Shown here: in pieces, positions 7,782 to 14,574 of the stretch
Position numbering within the stretch: the first letter of the stretch is position 1
Layout: every line of letters begins with the position of its first letter
The notes under the pieces: generated by a model
What the model saw: only the letters and a program-made list of their open reading frames with translations
Database searches by the model: none
What the model was told of the DNA's origin: nothing
Assembly: GCA_020026285.1 (NCBI GenBank)
Contig: JAHHQS010000100.1
Location: 1 to 14,574, forward strand
DNA: 14,574 bases
Direction of reading: 5' to 3'
Source: Parabacteroides sp.
GTDB taxonomy: Bacteria; Bacteroidota; Bacteroidia; Bacteroidales; Tannerellaceae
Translations under genes and position numbers: made by a program

Positions 7782-9095
7782 TTAGCGACCAATACAATGA
7801 TATTCAAAACCATATTCTTCCATTTCTGACGGATCATAAATATTTCTTCCATCAATAACCAATGGATTATTCATCAACTTCTTCACTGCAACCCAAGATG
7901 GCATACGAAATTCCTTCCATTCTGTAATCAAAAGTAATACATCCGCATCTATAACTGCATCATAAATATCCTTTGCATAAGTTATAGTATCTCCTATTCG
8001 ACGCTTACATTCAGGCATTGCAACAGGGTCATAAGCAGTCACCTGACATCCTGAATTCAGAAGCTTCTGAATAACCACCAACGACGGAGCTTCACGCATA
8101 TCGTCTGTCTCCGGCTTAAAAGACAAACCCCAAACAGCAATTTTTTTACCTTTTAGGTCTCCTTTAAAATAATCATTGACCTTATGGAATAAAATAGACT
8201 TCTGCTGTTCATTCACTTCTTCAACGGCCTGTAGTATACGCATCGGATAACCATGATCAGACGCTGTCTTCACCAAAGCCTTAACATCTTTCGGGAAACA
8301 AGAACCTCCATAACCACAGCCGGCATATAGGAAACGATGTCCAATACGTACATCTGTTCCAATACCTTTTCGAACCATATTTACATCAGCTCCGACTATT
8401 TCACACAAATTTGCTATATCGTTCATGAAACTTATACGAGTAGCCAACATGGCATTAGCAGCATATTTTGTCATTTCCGCCGAAGGTACATCCATAAAGA
8501 TTACCCGAAAATTATTAAGAAGGAAAGGACGATATAATCGAGTCATTAATTCCTTGGAACGCTCCGACTCGACACCAACAACAATACGATCGGGACTCAA
8601 AAAGTCCTTAACAGCAGCACCTTCCTTCAAAAATTCAGGATTGGATGCTACGTCAAACGTAAGGTCAGAGCCACGTTTATCCAATTCTTTCTGAATGGCG
8701 GCACGCACTTTTCTAGCTGTACCAACTGGAACTGTACTTTTTGTTACAATTGTCAAGTAGCGATTCATATTACGGCCAACAGTTTTAGCTACTTCCAGTA
8801 CATATTTTAAATCAGCACTACCATCTTCGTCCGGAGGTGTTCCCACGGCACTGAAAACTACTTCGACATCATTCAGACAAGCTGACAGATCCGTAATGAA
8901 ATGCAAACGACCTGCTTTCCGATTTCGGCTGACCATTTCTTCCAGACCTGGTTCATAAATCGGTAAGATTCCGTTGTTAAGGTCTGCTATTTTCTGTACA
9001 TTCACATCTACGCAATACACTTCCGTACCCATCTCTGCAAAACAAGTCCCGCTGACCAAACCAACATATCCTGTTCCAACAATTGCTATTTTCAT
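7782..9095 (-). CDS. ugd: UDP-glucose 6-dehydrogenase
   Basis: This 437-residue enzyme oxidises UDP-glucose to UDP-glucuronate with two NAD+, supplying uronic acid for the polysaccharide. The N-terminal NAD domain has GTGYVGL (7-13) and the middle has EMTKYAANAMLATR with K210. The catalytic cysteine C266 lies in GCGYGGSCFPKDVKAL, and the C-terminal UDP-binding domain has WGLSFKPETDDMREAPS. All residues expected for activity are present and the length is normal. The closeness of the N terminus to TuaD/Ugd-type proteins favours UDP-glucose over UDP-GlcNAc (WbpA) as substrate, though this cannot be proved by eye. It is the first gene after a 352-base gap and is likely co-transcribed with the flippase and acyltransferase. 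Its codon use and base composition are less AT-rich than the glycosyltransferase genes. Confidence 0.93.
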   Translation of the reverse strand: MKIAIVGTGYVGLVSGTCFAEMGTEVYCVDVNVQKIADLNNGILPIYEPGLEEMVSRNRKAGRLHFITDLSACLNDVEVVFSAVGTPPDEDGSADLKYVLEVAKTVGRNMNRYLTIVTKSTVPVGTARKVRAAIQKELDKRGSDLTFDVASNPEFLKEGAAVKDFLSPDRIVVGVESERSKELMTRLYRPFLLNNFRVIFMDVPSAEMTKYAANAMLATRISFMNDIANLCEIVGADVNMVRKGIGTDVRIGHRFLYAGCGYGGSCFPKDVKALVKTASDHGYPMRILQAVEEVNEQQKSILFHKVNDYFKGDLKGKKIAVWGLSFKPETDDMREAPSLVVIQKLLNSGCQVTAYDPVAMPECKRRIGDTITYAKDIYDAVIDADVLLLITEWKEFRMPSWVAVKKLMNNPLVIDGRNIYDPSEMEEYGFEYHCIGR

Positions 9096-9261
9096 ATACG
9101 TCTTATTTTTATAATCTGATTGAACAAAGCTTACTTTTGTATTGAATGATCACATATCATCTGATTACATAAGCTAATAAGATTGAAATATAAGCTTTTA
9201 TTTCCAACTTCCTAGTAAAGAACGCCAATATATTATTTTTTTCTTCGTTATGCTTATTTTA

Positions 9262-9299
9262 ATTCACCTTTGTAAATCAATTATATCACGCAGGTGAAT
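9262..9299. repeat. 8-bp inverted repeat with 22-base spacer
   Basis: ATTCACCT at 9262-9269 is the exact reverse complement of AGGTGAAT at 9292-9299. The GC-containing arms stand out in an AT-rich gap. The arms are too short for the recombination sites of known Bacteroides invertible capsule promoters (usually around 20 bases), but could form a binding site or a hairpin. Confidence 0.4.
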
Positions 9300-9311
9300 C
9301 AATCAAATCAC
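9276..9311. repeat. Imperfect 14-bp direct repeat, 22-bp period
   Basis: ATCAATTATATCAC (9276-9289) and ATCAATCAAATCAC (9298-9311) match at 12 of 14 positions, with starts 22 bases apart, about two turns of the helix. This spacing would suit a pair of sites for a DNA-binding protein on the same face. The sequence is AT-rich, so chance is possible. Confidence 0.3.
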
Positions 9312-9320
9312 AACCGTAAA

Positions 9321-9350
9321 TTAATTAAACCACTCCAGTGGATAAATTAA
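9321..9350. repeat. 30-bp imperfect palindrome (operator- or hairpin-like)
   Basis: The arms TTAATT (9321-9326) and AATTAA (9345-9350), and inner arms CCACT (9330-9334) and AGTGG (9337-9341), form one dyad centred between 9335 and 9336, with three-base interruptions (AAA and ATA) placed symmetrically. On the minus strand the inner hairpin is followed by TTTAATTAATTT, so a weak transcription end for the Gfo/Idh transcript is possible; an operator is equally plausible. Confidence 0.45.
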
Positions 9351-9434
9351 TAGGCCCAGTCGATATTTTAATTTATTAAGAGAACCTATTAACTCTCAGA
9401 TAAAGTTATAATATCAATAATAATTTTTGCGACA

Positions 9435-9450
9435 TAAGTGATTTCACTTA
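9435..9450. repeat. 16-bp palindrome over the Gfo/Idh stop codon
   Basis: TAAGTGA (9435-9441) and TCACTTA (9444-9450) are exact reverse complements separated by TT, and the right arm contains the stop codon of the Gfo/Idh gene. As RNA it would form a 7-bp stem with a two-base centre, too tight for a good hairpin, and no U-run follows on the minus strand, so I do not call it a terminator. It may be a protein-binding site. Confidence 0.35.
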
Positions 9451-10467
9451 AGCCTTAGCATAGATTTTACGGATAATATCAACTATCTTCAATCCTTCTA
9501 ATGCGGTCGTTGTATTCTGAACCCCAGACTTCTGCAAAACTTCAACCACATTACGGATTACAAAGTTATGATTCTGAGCAGATCCCTTATAAGGACCATA
9601 ATCATTACCCGGATTAGTTGGAGCTAATTCCGGCATTACATAATCCTTTATATGACAATATTCCACCTCATTCATGTATTGTCCGCCGATTTTCACGCTA
9701 CCATTTTCGGCAACGATCAGCATGCTACTTTCCATATTCTTGTCCCAAACAGCAGTTGAATAGTTCAAACTTCCTATTCCACCATTAACAAATTCGAAAG
9801 TCACCAGACCGGAATCTTCAAAGTCTGTCAGGTCCTTATGATTGAAATCTGCGAAGCGAGCCTGAATATTACAGATATCGCCAAACAGCCAATACATAAT
9901 ATCAATAAAATGGGAGAATTGAGTGAATAATGTACCACCATCCAATGCAGCGTCACCATGCCATCCTCCAGGCTTATAGTAACGATTATCCCGATTCCAG
10001 AAACAATTTAATTGAACCATATAGATTTTGCCCAATCTACCGGATCCAATCATATCTTTAATCCATACAGAAGGAGGAGAATAACGATTCTGCATAACAC
10101 AAAAAACTTCTTTCTGAAATTTCAAAGAAGTCTGCAACACACGCTCTGCATCCTGTACATTCAAGGCCATAGGTTTTTCTATAACCACATGATGTCCACT
10201 CTCAATAGCTTGAATAGCCAATTCGGCATGAAGCCCATTTGGCACACAAATATTAACAACGTCTGCTTCAATACCAGATTGAAGAAATGCTGAAAGACTA
10301 TCGAAAAAAGGAACCGGATAAGCCTCTATACCCAATTCTTCTTTCGGACGAATATCACATAAAGCTACTAATTCTGCTTCAGGATCGCGTACAACCATTT
10401 CAGCATGACGCTTTCCAATATGGCCGCAACCAACTACAGCAAAACGAACTTTTTTATTATCTATCAT
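9448..10467 (-). CDS. Gfo/Idh/MocA family sugar dehydrogenase, WlbA/WbpB-like
   Basis: The 339-residue product is an NAD(P)-dependent oxidoreductase. The N-terminal Rossmann domain has VVGCGHIGKRH (11-21), the EKP motif with K98 lies in VVIEKPMAL, and the substrate domain has DGGTLFTQFSHFIDI, with H186 in the catalytic-histidine position. The pairing with an adjacent DegT-family aminotransferase is that of WbpB/WbpE (WlbA/WlbC), which oxidise C3 of UDP-GlcNAcA and then aminate it. I infer this role; other Gfo/Idh substrates are possible. The start overlaps the end of the aminotransferase gene by 11 bases, so the two are translated together. The matching UDP-GlcNAc 6-dehydrogenase (WbpA) and N-acetyltransferase (WbpD/WlbB) are not seen here and may lie elsewhere. 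Confidence 0.82.
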   Translation of the reverse strand: MIDNKKVRFAVVGCGHIGKRHAEMVVRDPEAELVALCDIRPKEELGIEAYPVPFFDSLSAFLQSGIEADVVNICVPNGLHAELAIQAIESGHHVVIEKPMALNVQDAERVLQTSLKFQKEVFCVMQNRYSPPSVWIKDMIGSGRLGKIYMVQLNCFWNRDNRYYKPGGWHGDAALDGGTLFTQFSHFIDIMYWLFGDICNIQARFADFNHKDLTDFEDSGLVTFEFVNGGIGSLNYSTAVWDKNMESSMLIVAENGSVKIGGQYMNEVEYCHIKDYVMPELAPTNPGNDYGPYKGSAQNHNFVIRNVVEVLQKSGVQNTTTALEGLKIVDIIRKIYAKA

Positions 10468-11581
10468 AATTACAAATCGTTTCTATAATGTAATTCAATT
10501 CATCTTCCCTCATCTCCGTATGAATAGGAAGAGAAAGGACTGAATCCGCCAAATTCTCCGACACATTCAAAATTGAGCCCCTTCTGGAAAATCCATAGAA
10601 AGCCGCCTGTTTATGTAAAGGAAGCGGATAATAAACCATTGATGGTATTTCTTTTCCGCGGAGATAATTCTGCAAGTCATCCCTCTTTCCGTCTGCAACC
10701 TGAAGTGTATACTGGTGATATACATGAGTTGAGTATGATGCTTGCTGAGGAATTTTCCAACGTGAATCATTTCCAAGAGCCTCATCATATCGCTGAGCTA
10801 CTTTCTGACGGATTTTGGCAAATTCATCCAGATGTGGCAGCTTTACATTCAGCACCGCAGCCTGTATAGTATCTAAACGGGAATTACATCCAATTATTTT
10901 ATGATGATACTTCTTTTGCTGACCATGACTCGCAATCATTTTGATTCTTTCAGCCAGATATCCATCCGAAGTCATCACCGCCCCTCCATCACCATAACAA
11001 GCCAACGGTTTGGAAGGGAAGAAAGAAGTTGTTCCGATATGAGCAATTGTACCAGACTTACGTCTGCCATTCTTTGTTATATTCTCAGAACCCAATGATT
11101 GAGCATTATCTTCAACCACATATAAATGATTAGCCTCGGCAATCTGGCATATTTTCTCCATATCACAGCACTGTCCAAACAAATGAACAACTATAATAGC
11201 ACGAGTCTTTGGAGACAAAGCAGATTCAATCATCCATGGATTGATATTGAAAGTATTTTCATCCACATCAACCCATACCGGGATCAAGCCCAAATGAGCA
11301 ACCACTTCAGCTGCAGCGACATACGAAAAAGCAGGAACGATAACCTCATCACCCGGCCGCAAATCCAATGCCATCAAAGCAATCATCAGTGCATCCGTCC
11401 CGTTTCCACAAGGAATAACGTAAGGAACATCCAAATACGCAGATAAGGCTGAAGCAAACTGCTGCACCTGAGGTCCATTGATAAAAGCACAACTGTCGAT
11501 TACCTCATGCATTGCAGCATCAATTTCCGGTTGAAAACGAAGATACTGACGATGCAGGTCAACCATTTGAATTTTATCCAT
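10457..11581 (-). CDS. DegT/DnrJ/EryC1 family sugar aminotransferase, WlbC/WbpE-like
   Basis: This PLP enzyme (374 residues from the chosen start) transfers an amino group to a nucleotide-linked keto-sugar. Visible motifs are GNGTDAL (59-65, phosphate cup), VEDNAQSLG (156-164; D158 to the PLP pyridine nitrogen, Q161) and SFFPSKPLACYGDGGAV, with K191 as the Schiff-base lysine. The FFPSKPLxCYGDGGA block is close to the WbpE/WlbC group that makes UDP-GlcNAc3NA. I start at ATG 11581 (MDKIQMVDLHRQY), where similarity to the family begins; an upstream in-frame TTG at 11638 would add 19 unlike residues (including FFVYNHNR). It follows metG on the same strand after 94 bases and overlaps the dehydrogenase gene by 11 bases. 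Confidence 0.87.
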   Translation of the reverse strand: MDKIQMVDLHRQYLRFQPEIDAAMHEVIDSCAFINGPQVQQFASALSAYLDVPYVIPCGNGTDALMIALMALDLRPGDEVIVPAFSYVAAAEVVAHLGLIPVWVDVDENTFNINPWMIESALSPKTRAIIVVHLFGQCCDMEKICQIAEANHLYVVEDNAQSLGSENITKNGRRKSGTIAHIGTTSFFPSKPLACYGDGGAVMTSDGYLAERIKMIASHGQQKKYHHKIIGCNSRLDTIQAAVLNVKLPHLDEFAKIRQKVAQRYDEALGNDSRWKIPQQASYSTHVYHQYTLQVADGKRDDLQNYLRGKEIPSMVYYPLPLHKQAAFYGFSRRGSILNVSENLADSVLSLPIHTEMREDELNYIIETICNYDR

Positions 11582-11610
11582 AGACAATCTTATTCTATTA
11601 TGATTATATA

Positions 11611-11639
11611 CAAAGAATACGCCAACTCTCCATTTCAAA
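11611..11639 (-). promoter_or_regulatory. Candidate promoter for the aminotransferase-dehydrogenase pair
   Basis: On the minus strand TTTG (11639-11636) is followed after 16 bases by TATTCTTTG (11619-11611), about 30 bases before the ATG at 11581. This approximates the Bacteroidetes -33 TTTG and -7 TAnnTTTG pair, but the -7 has one extra base and the spacer is short, so the match is imperfect. Read-through from metG is the alternative. Confidence 0.3.
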
Positions 11640-11675
11640 TAAAGAATTGACGCATTCCTCTATTAATTTTATTTC

Positions 11676-13715
11676 TTATTTAACTTCACTTCCAGGTTTA
11701 ACATTTCTGTCTACAGTAACGACAGATAATCCTCCATCAAAGTTTTCTGCAGAAAGAATCATTCCCTCCGAAACAATACCTTTCAATTTACGAGGAGCCA
11801 GATTAGCAATAAAACAAATTTGTTTGCCTTGTAATTCTTCCGGCTTATAATGTTTAGCGATACCAGAGACAATAGTACGTTTCTCAAGTCCGTCGTCAAT
11901 CAAGAACTGTAACAACTTATCAGCCTTTGGAACTTTCTTACATTCCAAAACAGTTCCCACACGGATATCTAATTTTGTAAAATCATCATATGCGATGGTT
12001 TCACGAATAGGATTAGCCTTGTATTCAGCTTCTTCGTTTGCCTTCTTCGTTGCAAGAAGTTTTTCAATCTGTAAATTGATAACTTCATCTTCGATCTTTT
12101 CGAACAGCAATTCTGCCTTACCTAGCTGATGACCTGCTTCTAACAAATCAGTTGAACCTAAACGATTCCAACCTAAAGCTTCCACATTCAACATAGCATT
12201 CAGTTTCTTCATACTGAATGGCAAGAACGGTTCGAAAGCTATAGCCAGATTAGCAGTAATCTGCAAAGCTATATTCATGATTGTTGCGACACGACTCATA
12301 TCTGTCTTGGCAAGTTTCCAAGGTTCTGTATCAGCTAAATATTTATTACCGATACGGGCCAGGTTCATTGCTTCCTTCTGTGCATCACGGAAATGATATG
12401 TATCTAATAGATGTTCCAGCTTTTCTTTCACATCTTCGAAGTCTTTCAATGTCTGCTGGTCATATTCTGTCAATTCACCTGCGGCAGGGACCTTGCTTTC
12501 AAAATATTTACCAGTAAGCACCAGTGCACGATTCACAAAGTTACCTAAGATTGCAACCAATTCGTTGTTGTTACGAGCCTGATAATCCTTCCAGGTAAAA
12601 TCATTATCTTTTGTTTCAGGAGCATTTGCAGTCAACACATAACGTAGGACGTCCTGCTTTCCTGGCATATCTACCAGATATTCATTCAACCAGACAGCCC
12701 AGTTACGAGAAGTCGAAATCTTATCACCTTCCAAGTTCAGGAATTCATTAGAAGGGACGTTTTCCGGCAAGTTATAAGAACCTTCAGCTTTCAACATTGA
12801 AGGAAATACGATACAATGGAATACGATATTATCCTTACCGATAAAATGAACCATTTTCGTTTCCGGATCCTTCCACCATTTTTCCCAACTGTCTGGCAAC
12901 AGTTCTTTTGTATTTGAGATGTAACCGATAGGAGCATCAAACCAGACATAAAGGACTTTTCCTTCAGCACCTTCTACAGGAACAGGAATACCCCAATCCA
13001 AATCACGGCTAACGGCACGAGGTTGCAATCCCATATCCAGCCAGCTCTTACACTGACCGTATACATTTGGTCTCCACTCCTTATGTCCTTCCAAAATCCA
13101 TTCACGCAAGAATGGTTCCCATTTATCAAGAGGCAAATACCAGTGCTTTGTTGCACGCATTACTGGTTTACTTCCACTAATAGCTGATTTTGGATTGATT
13201 AAATCGGTAGGACTTAAGGATGTACCACAAGCTTCACACTGGTCACCATAAGCCTTTTCATTACCACAATGAGGACAAGTACCAGTAATATAACGATCGG
13301 CCAAAAACTGCTTGGCTTCTTCATCATAATATTGTTCACTCGTTTTCTCTATAAATTCGCCCTTTTCATACAATGTACGGAAAAATTCTGATGCAGTTTT
13401 ACGATGAATTTCCGAAGTTGTACGAGAATAGATATCAAAAGAGATACCGAATTCTTCAAATGAATCCTTAATAATTTTATGATAACGGTCTACTACATCC
13501 TGAGGTGTAATTCCTTCTTTCTTTGCACGAATTGTAATAGGCACACCATGTTCATCTGAACCACCAATCATGATTACTTCTTCGCCTTTCAAACGTAAAT
13601 AGCGAGCATAAATGTCAGCCGGAACGTAAACACCGGCTAAATGACCGATATGAACCGGACCATTGGCATACGGCAATGCCGTAGTTATCAATGTTCTTTT
13701 AAATTTCTTTTCCAT
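11676..13715 (-). CDS. metG: Methionyl-tRNA synthetase with C-terminal tRNA-binding domain
   Basis: The 679-residue enzyme charges tRNA-Met in the cytoplasm. The class I catalytic domain begins [18 protein letters not shown], with HIGH at 22-25. The zinc knuckle has four cysteines at 147, 150, 160 and 163 (CPHCG and CEACG), and KISTS (332-336) is the KMSKS-equivalent loop. The anticodon-binding helical domain follows, and from about residue 575 there is an OB-fold tRNA-binding domain ([24 protein letters not shown]) of the Trbp111/EMAP type that promotes dimerisation and tRNA binding. The length is usual for a MetG carrying this domain. The gene is intact, less AT-rich than the capsule genes, and is a housekeeping gene marking the edge of the polysaccharide locus. 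Its own -7 element lies just upstream. Confidence 0.97.
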   Translation of the reverse strand: MEKKFKRTLITTALPYANGPVHIGHLAGVYVPADIYARYLRLKGEEVIMIGGSDEHGVPITIRAKKEGITPQDVVDRYHKIIKDSFEEFGISFDIYSRTTSEIHRKTASEFFRTLYEKGEFIEKTSEQYYDEEAKQFLADRYITGTCPHCGNEKAYGDQCEACGTSLSPTDLINPKSAISGSKPVMRATKHWYLPLDKWEPFLREWILEGHKEWRPNVYGQCKSWLDMGLQPRAVSRDLDWGIPVPVEGAEGKVLYVWFDAPIGYISNTKELLPDSWEKWWKDPETKMVHFIGKDNIVFHCIVFPSMLKAEGSYNLPENVPSNEFLNLEGDKISTSRNWAVWLNEYLVDMPGKQDVLRYVLTANAPETKDNDFTWKDYQARNNNELVAILGNFVNRALVLTGKYFESKVPAAGELTEYDQQTLKDFEDVKEKLEHLLDTYHFRDAQKEAMNLARIGNKYLADTEPWKLAKTDMSRVATIMNIALQITANLAIAFEPFLPFSMKKLNAMLNVEALGWNRLGSTDLLEAGHQLGKAELLFEKIEDEVINLQIEKLLATKKANEEAEYKANPIRETIAYDDFTKLDIRVGTVLECKKVPKADKLLQFLIDDGLEKRTIVSGIAKHYKPEELQGKQICFIANLAPRKLKGIVSEGMILSAENFDGGLSVVTVDRNVKPGSEVK

Positions 13716-13741
13716 TATATGATGAGCTGTTTTTTGAAAGG

Positions 13742-13749
13742 CAAAGGTA
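13742..13749 (-). promoter_or_regulatory. -7 promoter element of metG
   Basis: On the minus strand TACCTTTG followed by C is a textbook Bacteroidetes -7 element (TAnnTTTG) lying 26 bases before the metG ATG, giving a leader of about 20 bases. The -33 position lacks a clear TTTG. The 15-bp repeat GAATAATTTGTTATA (13752-13766) occupies the spacer just upstream of it. Confidence 0.6.
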
Positions 13750-13751
13750 AC

Positions 13752-13975
13752 GAATAATTTGTTATAGAGGAATACTTAGTACAAGTTTAAATATTACTAT
13801 CAGAATCAAGAATGATAAAACTTATATATATGAACTAAAAACATAACAAAACAACGAACATGCCTGTATCTTTACTAAAGAAAATGATTAAAATTCTATT
13901 TATTTCGACTCAATAGCAAAAAAGTTTAATATAATCCTTGTTTTTGAAAACAATTTAAAGGAATAATTTGTTATA
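13752..13975. repeat. 15-bp exact direct repeat in the divergent metG/14018 promoter region
   Basis: GAATAATTTGTTATA occurs at 13752-13766 and again at 13961-13975; including the AA and one mismatch upstream, the match extends to 18 positions. One copy lies in the spacer upstream of the metG -7 element and the other overlaps the candidate -7 of the plus-strand gene. It could be a shared binding site; the low complexity of AT-rich DNA is the caution. Confidence 0.5.
13943..13970 (+). promoter_or_regulatory. Candidate promoter for the plus-strand gene at 14018
   Basis: TTTG at 13943-13946, a 17-base spacer, then TAATTTG at 13964-13970 approximates the Bacteroidetes -33/-7 pair, one base short in the -7 element. 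It would start transcription about 40 bases before the ATG at 14018. The rest of the 302-base gap 13716-14017 holds the metG -7 element and the direct repeat, with no gene seen. Confidence 0.35.
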
Positions 13976-14017
13976 TAATGAAGAAACTCAAAGAAAGTCC
14001 TACAACAGGCAACCAAA

Positions 14018-14518
14018 ATGAAAATACAATTTGAAATTAAGGAACGATTAGCTGATATATTGGATCAGCTACTACATTCTGATTTTTGGATTACAGAAGT
14101 AGAAGAGATAGATGAAGATAAAAAAGTCATTAAAATCAGAGACTTTGCTTATCCGTTGGAAGCGACAGCCGAAGTAAATGGGAAAGAGATTCTAATGAAA
14201 ACGGCCTGGTCCAAATACACTTACAGGTTATACGAAATTAATGGTATCTGCTGGTGTGAATATAACGGAGCCTATCGTGGATTGTTAGAACAGAAACTTT
14301 TACCTATTATTACTCCTAAAGAAAACATTCTAGACCAACCTGTTACAAGTTCCTTATTAGGAGACGAACATAAACCTCTGAGGGAATATGCCATCACCAA
14401 TGTGAAAAACAGGAAACAAAGAGAACAATCAGGAGAATATATTAGTTTCTCCCAAGACCATCCAAAGAGTGTCTACGATGCTTTCATTAAAGAAGATTAT
14501 ATTCCGGATTCACATTAA
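14018..14518 (+). CDS. Hypothetical protein of unknown function
   Basis: I do not recognise this 166-residue protein. It has no signal peptide or membrane segment and looks soluble: an amphipathic N-terminal part (KERLADILDQLLHSDFWITEVEEID), a beta-rich middle rich in aromatic residues (WSKYTYRLYEINGICWCEYNG, about 69-89) and a polar C-terminal third with KNRKQREQSG. The central W-C-W-C cluster has only two cysteines close together and is not a metal-site pattern I can name. It is divergent from metG and lies five bases before the next plus-strand frame, so the two are probably an operon. Reading-frame length, the candidate promoter and the tight spacing support a real gene. Confidence 0.7.
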   Translation: MKIQFEIKERLADILDQLLHSDFWITEVEEIDEDKKVIKIRDFAYPLEATAEVNGKEILMKTAWSKYTYRLYEINGICWCEYNGAYRGLLEQKLLPIITPKENILDQPVTSSLLGDEHKPLREYAITNVKNRKQREQSGEYISFSQDHPKSVYDAFIKEDYIPDSH

Positions 14519-14523
14519 CGATC

Positions 14524-14574
14524 ATGGCTAGCTATAAAAAGAGAACCTTTAGCAGTTTATCTATCTTTTTCTGC
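14524..14574 (+). CDS. Start of a further gene, truncated by the window edge
   Basis: An ATG five bases after the previous stop opens a frame reading MASYKKRTFSSLSIFFC up to the edge. A short basic N terminus followed by a hydrophobic stretch suggests a membrane or exported protein. Only 17 residues are visible, so no family can be named. Confidence 0.5.
   Translation, partial: MASYKKRTFSSLSIFFC

Larger units (their letters stand above)
9096..9447. other. 352-base intergenic region with no gene, likely regulatory
   Basis: No convincing reading frame lies between the Gfo/Idh gene and ugd, although both are on the same strand. The stretch is AT-rich and holds several symmetric or repeated elements listed separately (9262-9299, 9276-9311, 9321-9350, and 9435-9450 at its right edge). 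On the minus strand, TAAGCTTTG (9133-9125), about 30 bases before the ugd ATG, resembles a -7 element but with three bases rather than two between TA and TTTG, and no -33 TTTG is well placed. A promoter for ugd somewhere in this gap is likely from its length. Confidence 0.5.

Noticed and set aside
8425..8694. Plus-strand open frame of 89 codons within ugd
   Set aside because: It is opposite a gene with all catalytic motifs intact, and the translated sequence shows no domain-like pattern.
9262..9299. Invertible promoter of the type controlling Bacteroides capsules
   Set aside because: The inverted arms are only 8 bases with a 22-base spacer, no clear promoter lies between them, and no site-specific recombinase gene is in the window.
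10012..10293. Plus-strand open frame of 93 codons
   Set aside because: It lies entirely inside the intact Gfo/Idh gene on the other strand, has no recognisable motifs and no promoter or ribosome site of its own.
11126..11446. Plus-strand open frame of 106 codons
   Set aside because: It is antisense to the well-supported aminotransferase gene, with a composition explained by that gene's codons.
11637..11673. Hairpin between metG and the aminotransferase gene as a terminator
   Set aside because: The pairing is only A-T with a bulge and there is no GC stem or clean U-run; it would be unstable.
13978..14034. 18-codon frame overlapping the start of the gene at 14018, as a leader peptide
   Set aside because: It is very close to the predicted transcription start, shows no attenuator-like structure, and a short ATG frame is expected by chance here.
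1..14574. CRISPR arrays, tRNA or rRNA genes, insertion sequences
   Set aside because: No regular repeat-spacer pattern, tRNA-like cloverleaf, rRNA sequence or transposase frame was seen on either strand.

Overview
This window is part of a Bacteroidales (Bacteroides/Parabacteroides-like) chromosome. The sequence is AT-rich with weak Shine-Dalgarno signals, several intergenic stretches carry the Bacteroidetes -7 promoter element TAnnTTTG, and the protein families are typical of a gut Bacteroidetes capsule or O-antigen-type polysaccharide locus. That locus fills about 1-11.6 kb, almost all on the minus strand, and ends next to a housekeeping gene, metG (methionyl-tRNA synthetase).

Layout in the direction of minus-strand transcription (high to low coordinates). 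metG (13715-11676) has its own -7 element. Next come a DegT-family sugar aminotransferase (11581-10457) and an overlapping Gfo/Idh/MocA sugar dehydrogenase (10467-9448), together resembling WbpE/WbpB (WlbC/WlbA) of the UDP-GlcNAc3NA pathway. After a 352-base gap with several symmetric elements come UDP-glucose 6-dehydrogenase (9095-7782), a Wzx-type flippase (7763-6321) and an acyltransferase-3 membrane protein (6324-5317). A fucosyltransferase-like gene on the plus strand (4503-5333) interrupts the run. A second minus-strand block then encodes a nucleotidyltransferase fused to a CobD/HisC-like PLP enzyme (4407-2596), an internally deleted octopine/nopaline dehydrogenase-like remnant (2595-2266), a LicD-family transferase (2282-1467), a GT-A-like glycosyltransferase (1460-444) and the start of another glycosyltransferase-like gene that has a stop as its third codon (422-1). 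To the right of metG, two plus-strand genes of unknown function begin (14018-14518 and 14524 to the edge).

Taken together, Ugd and the DegT/Gfo pair would supply uronic acid and amino-uronic acid nucleotide sugars, the glycosyltransferases assemble a repeat unit, the flippase exports it, and the acyltransferase and LicD modules decorate it. The most interesting part is 1.4-4.4 kb. The nucleotidyltransferase-PLP fusion plus LicD looks like a module that makes and transfers a CDP-activated phospho-amino-alcohol or aminophosphonate. It carries signs of decay: one gene has lost its middle in frame and another has a nonsense codon at position 3. Function calls rest on motifs read by eye; no database search was possible.
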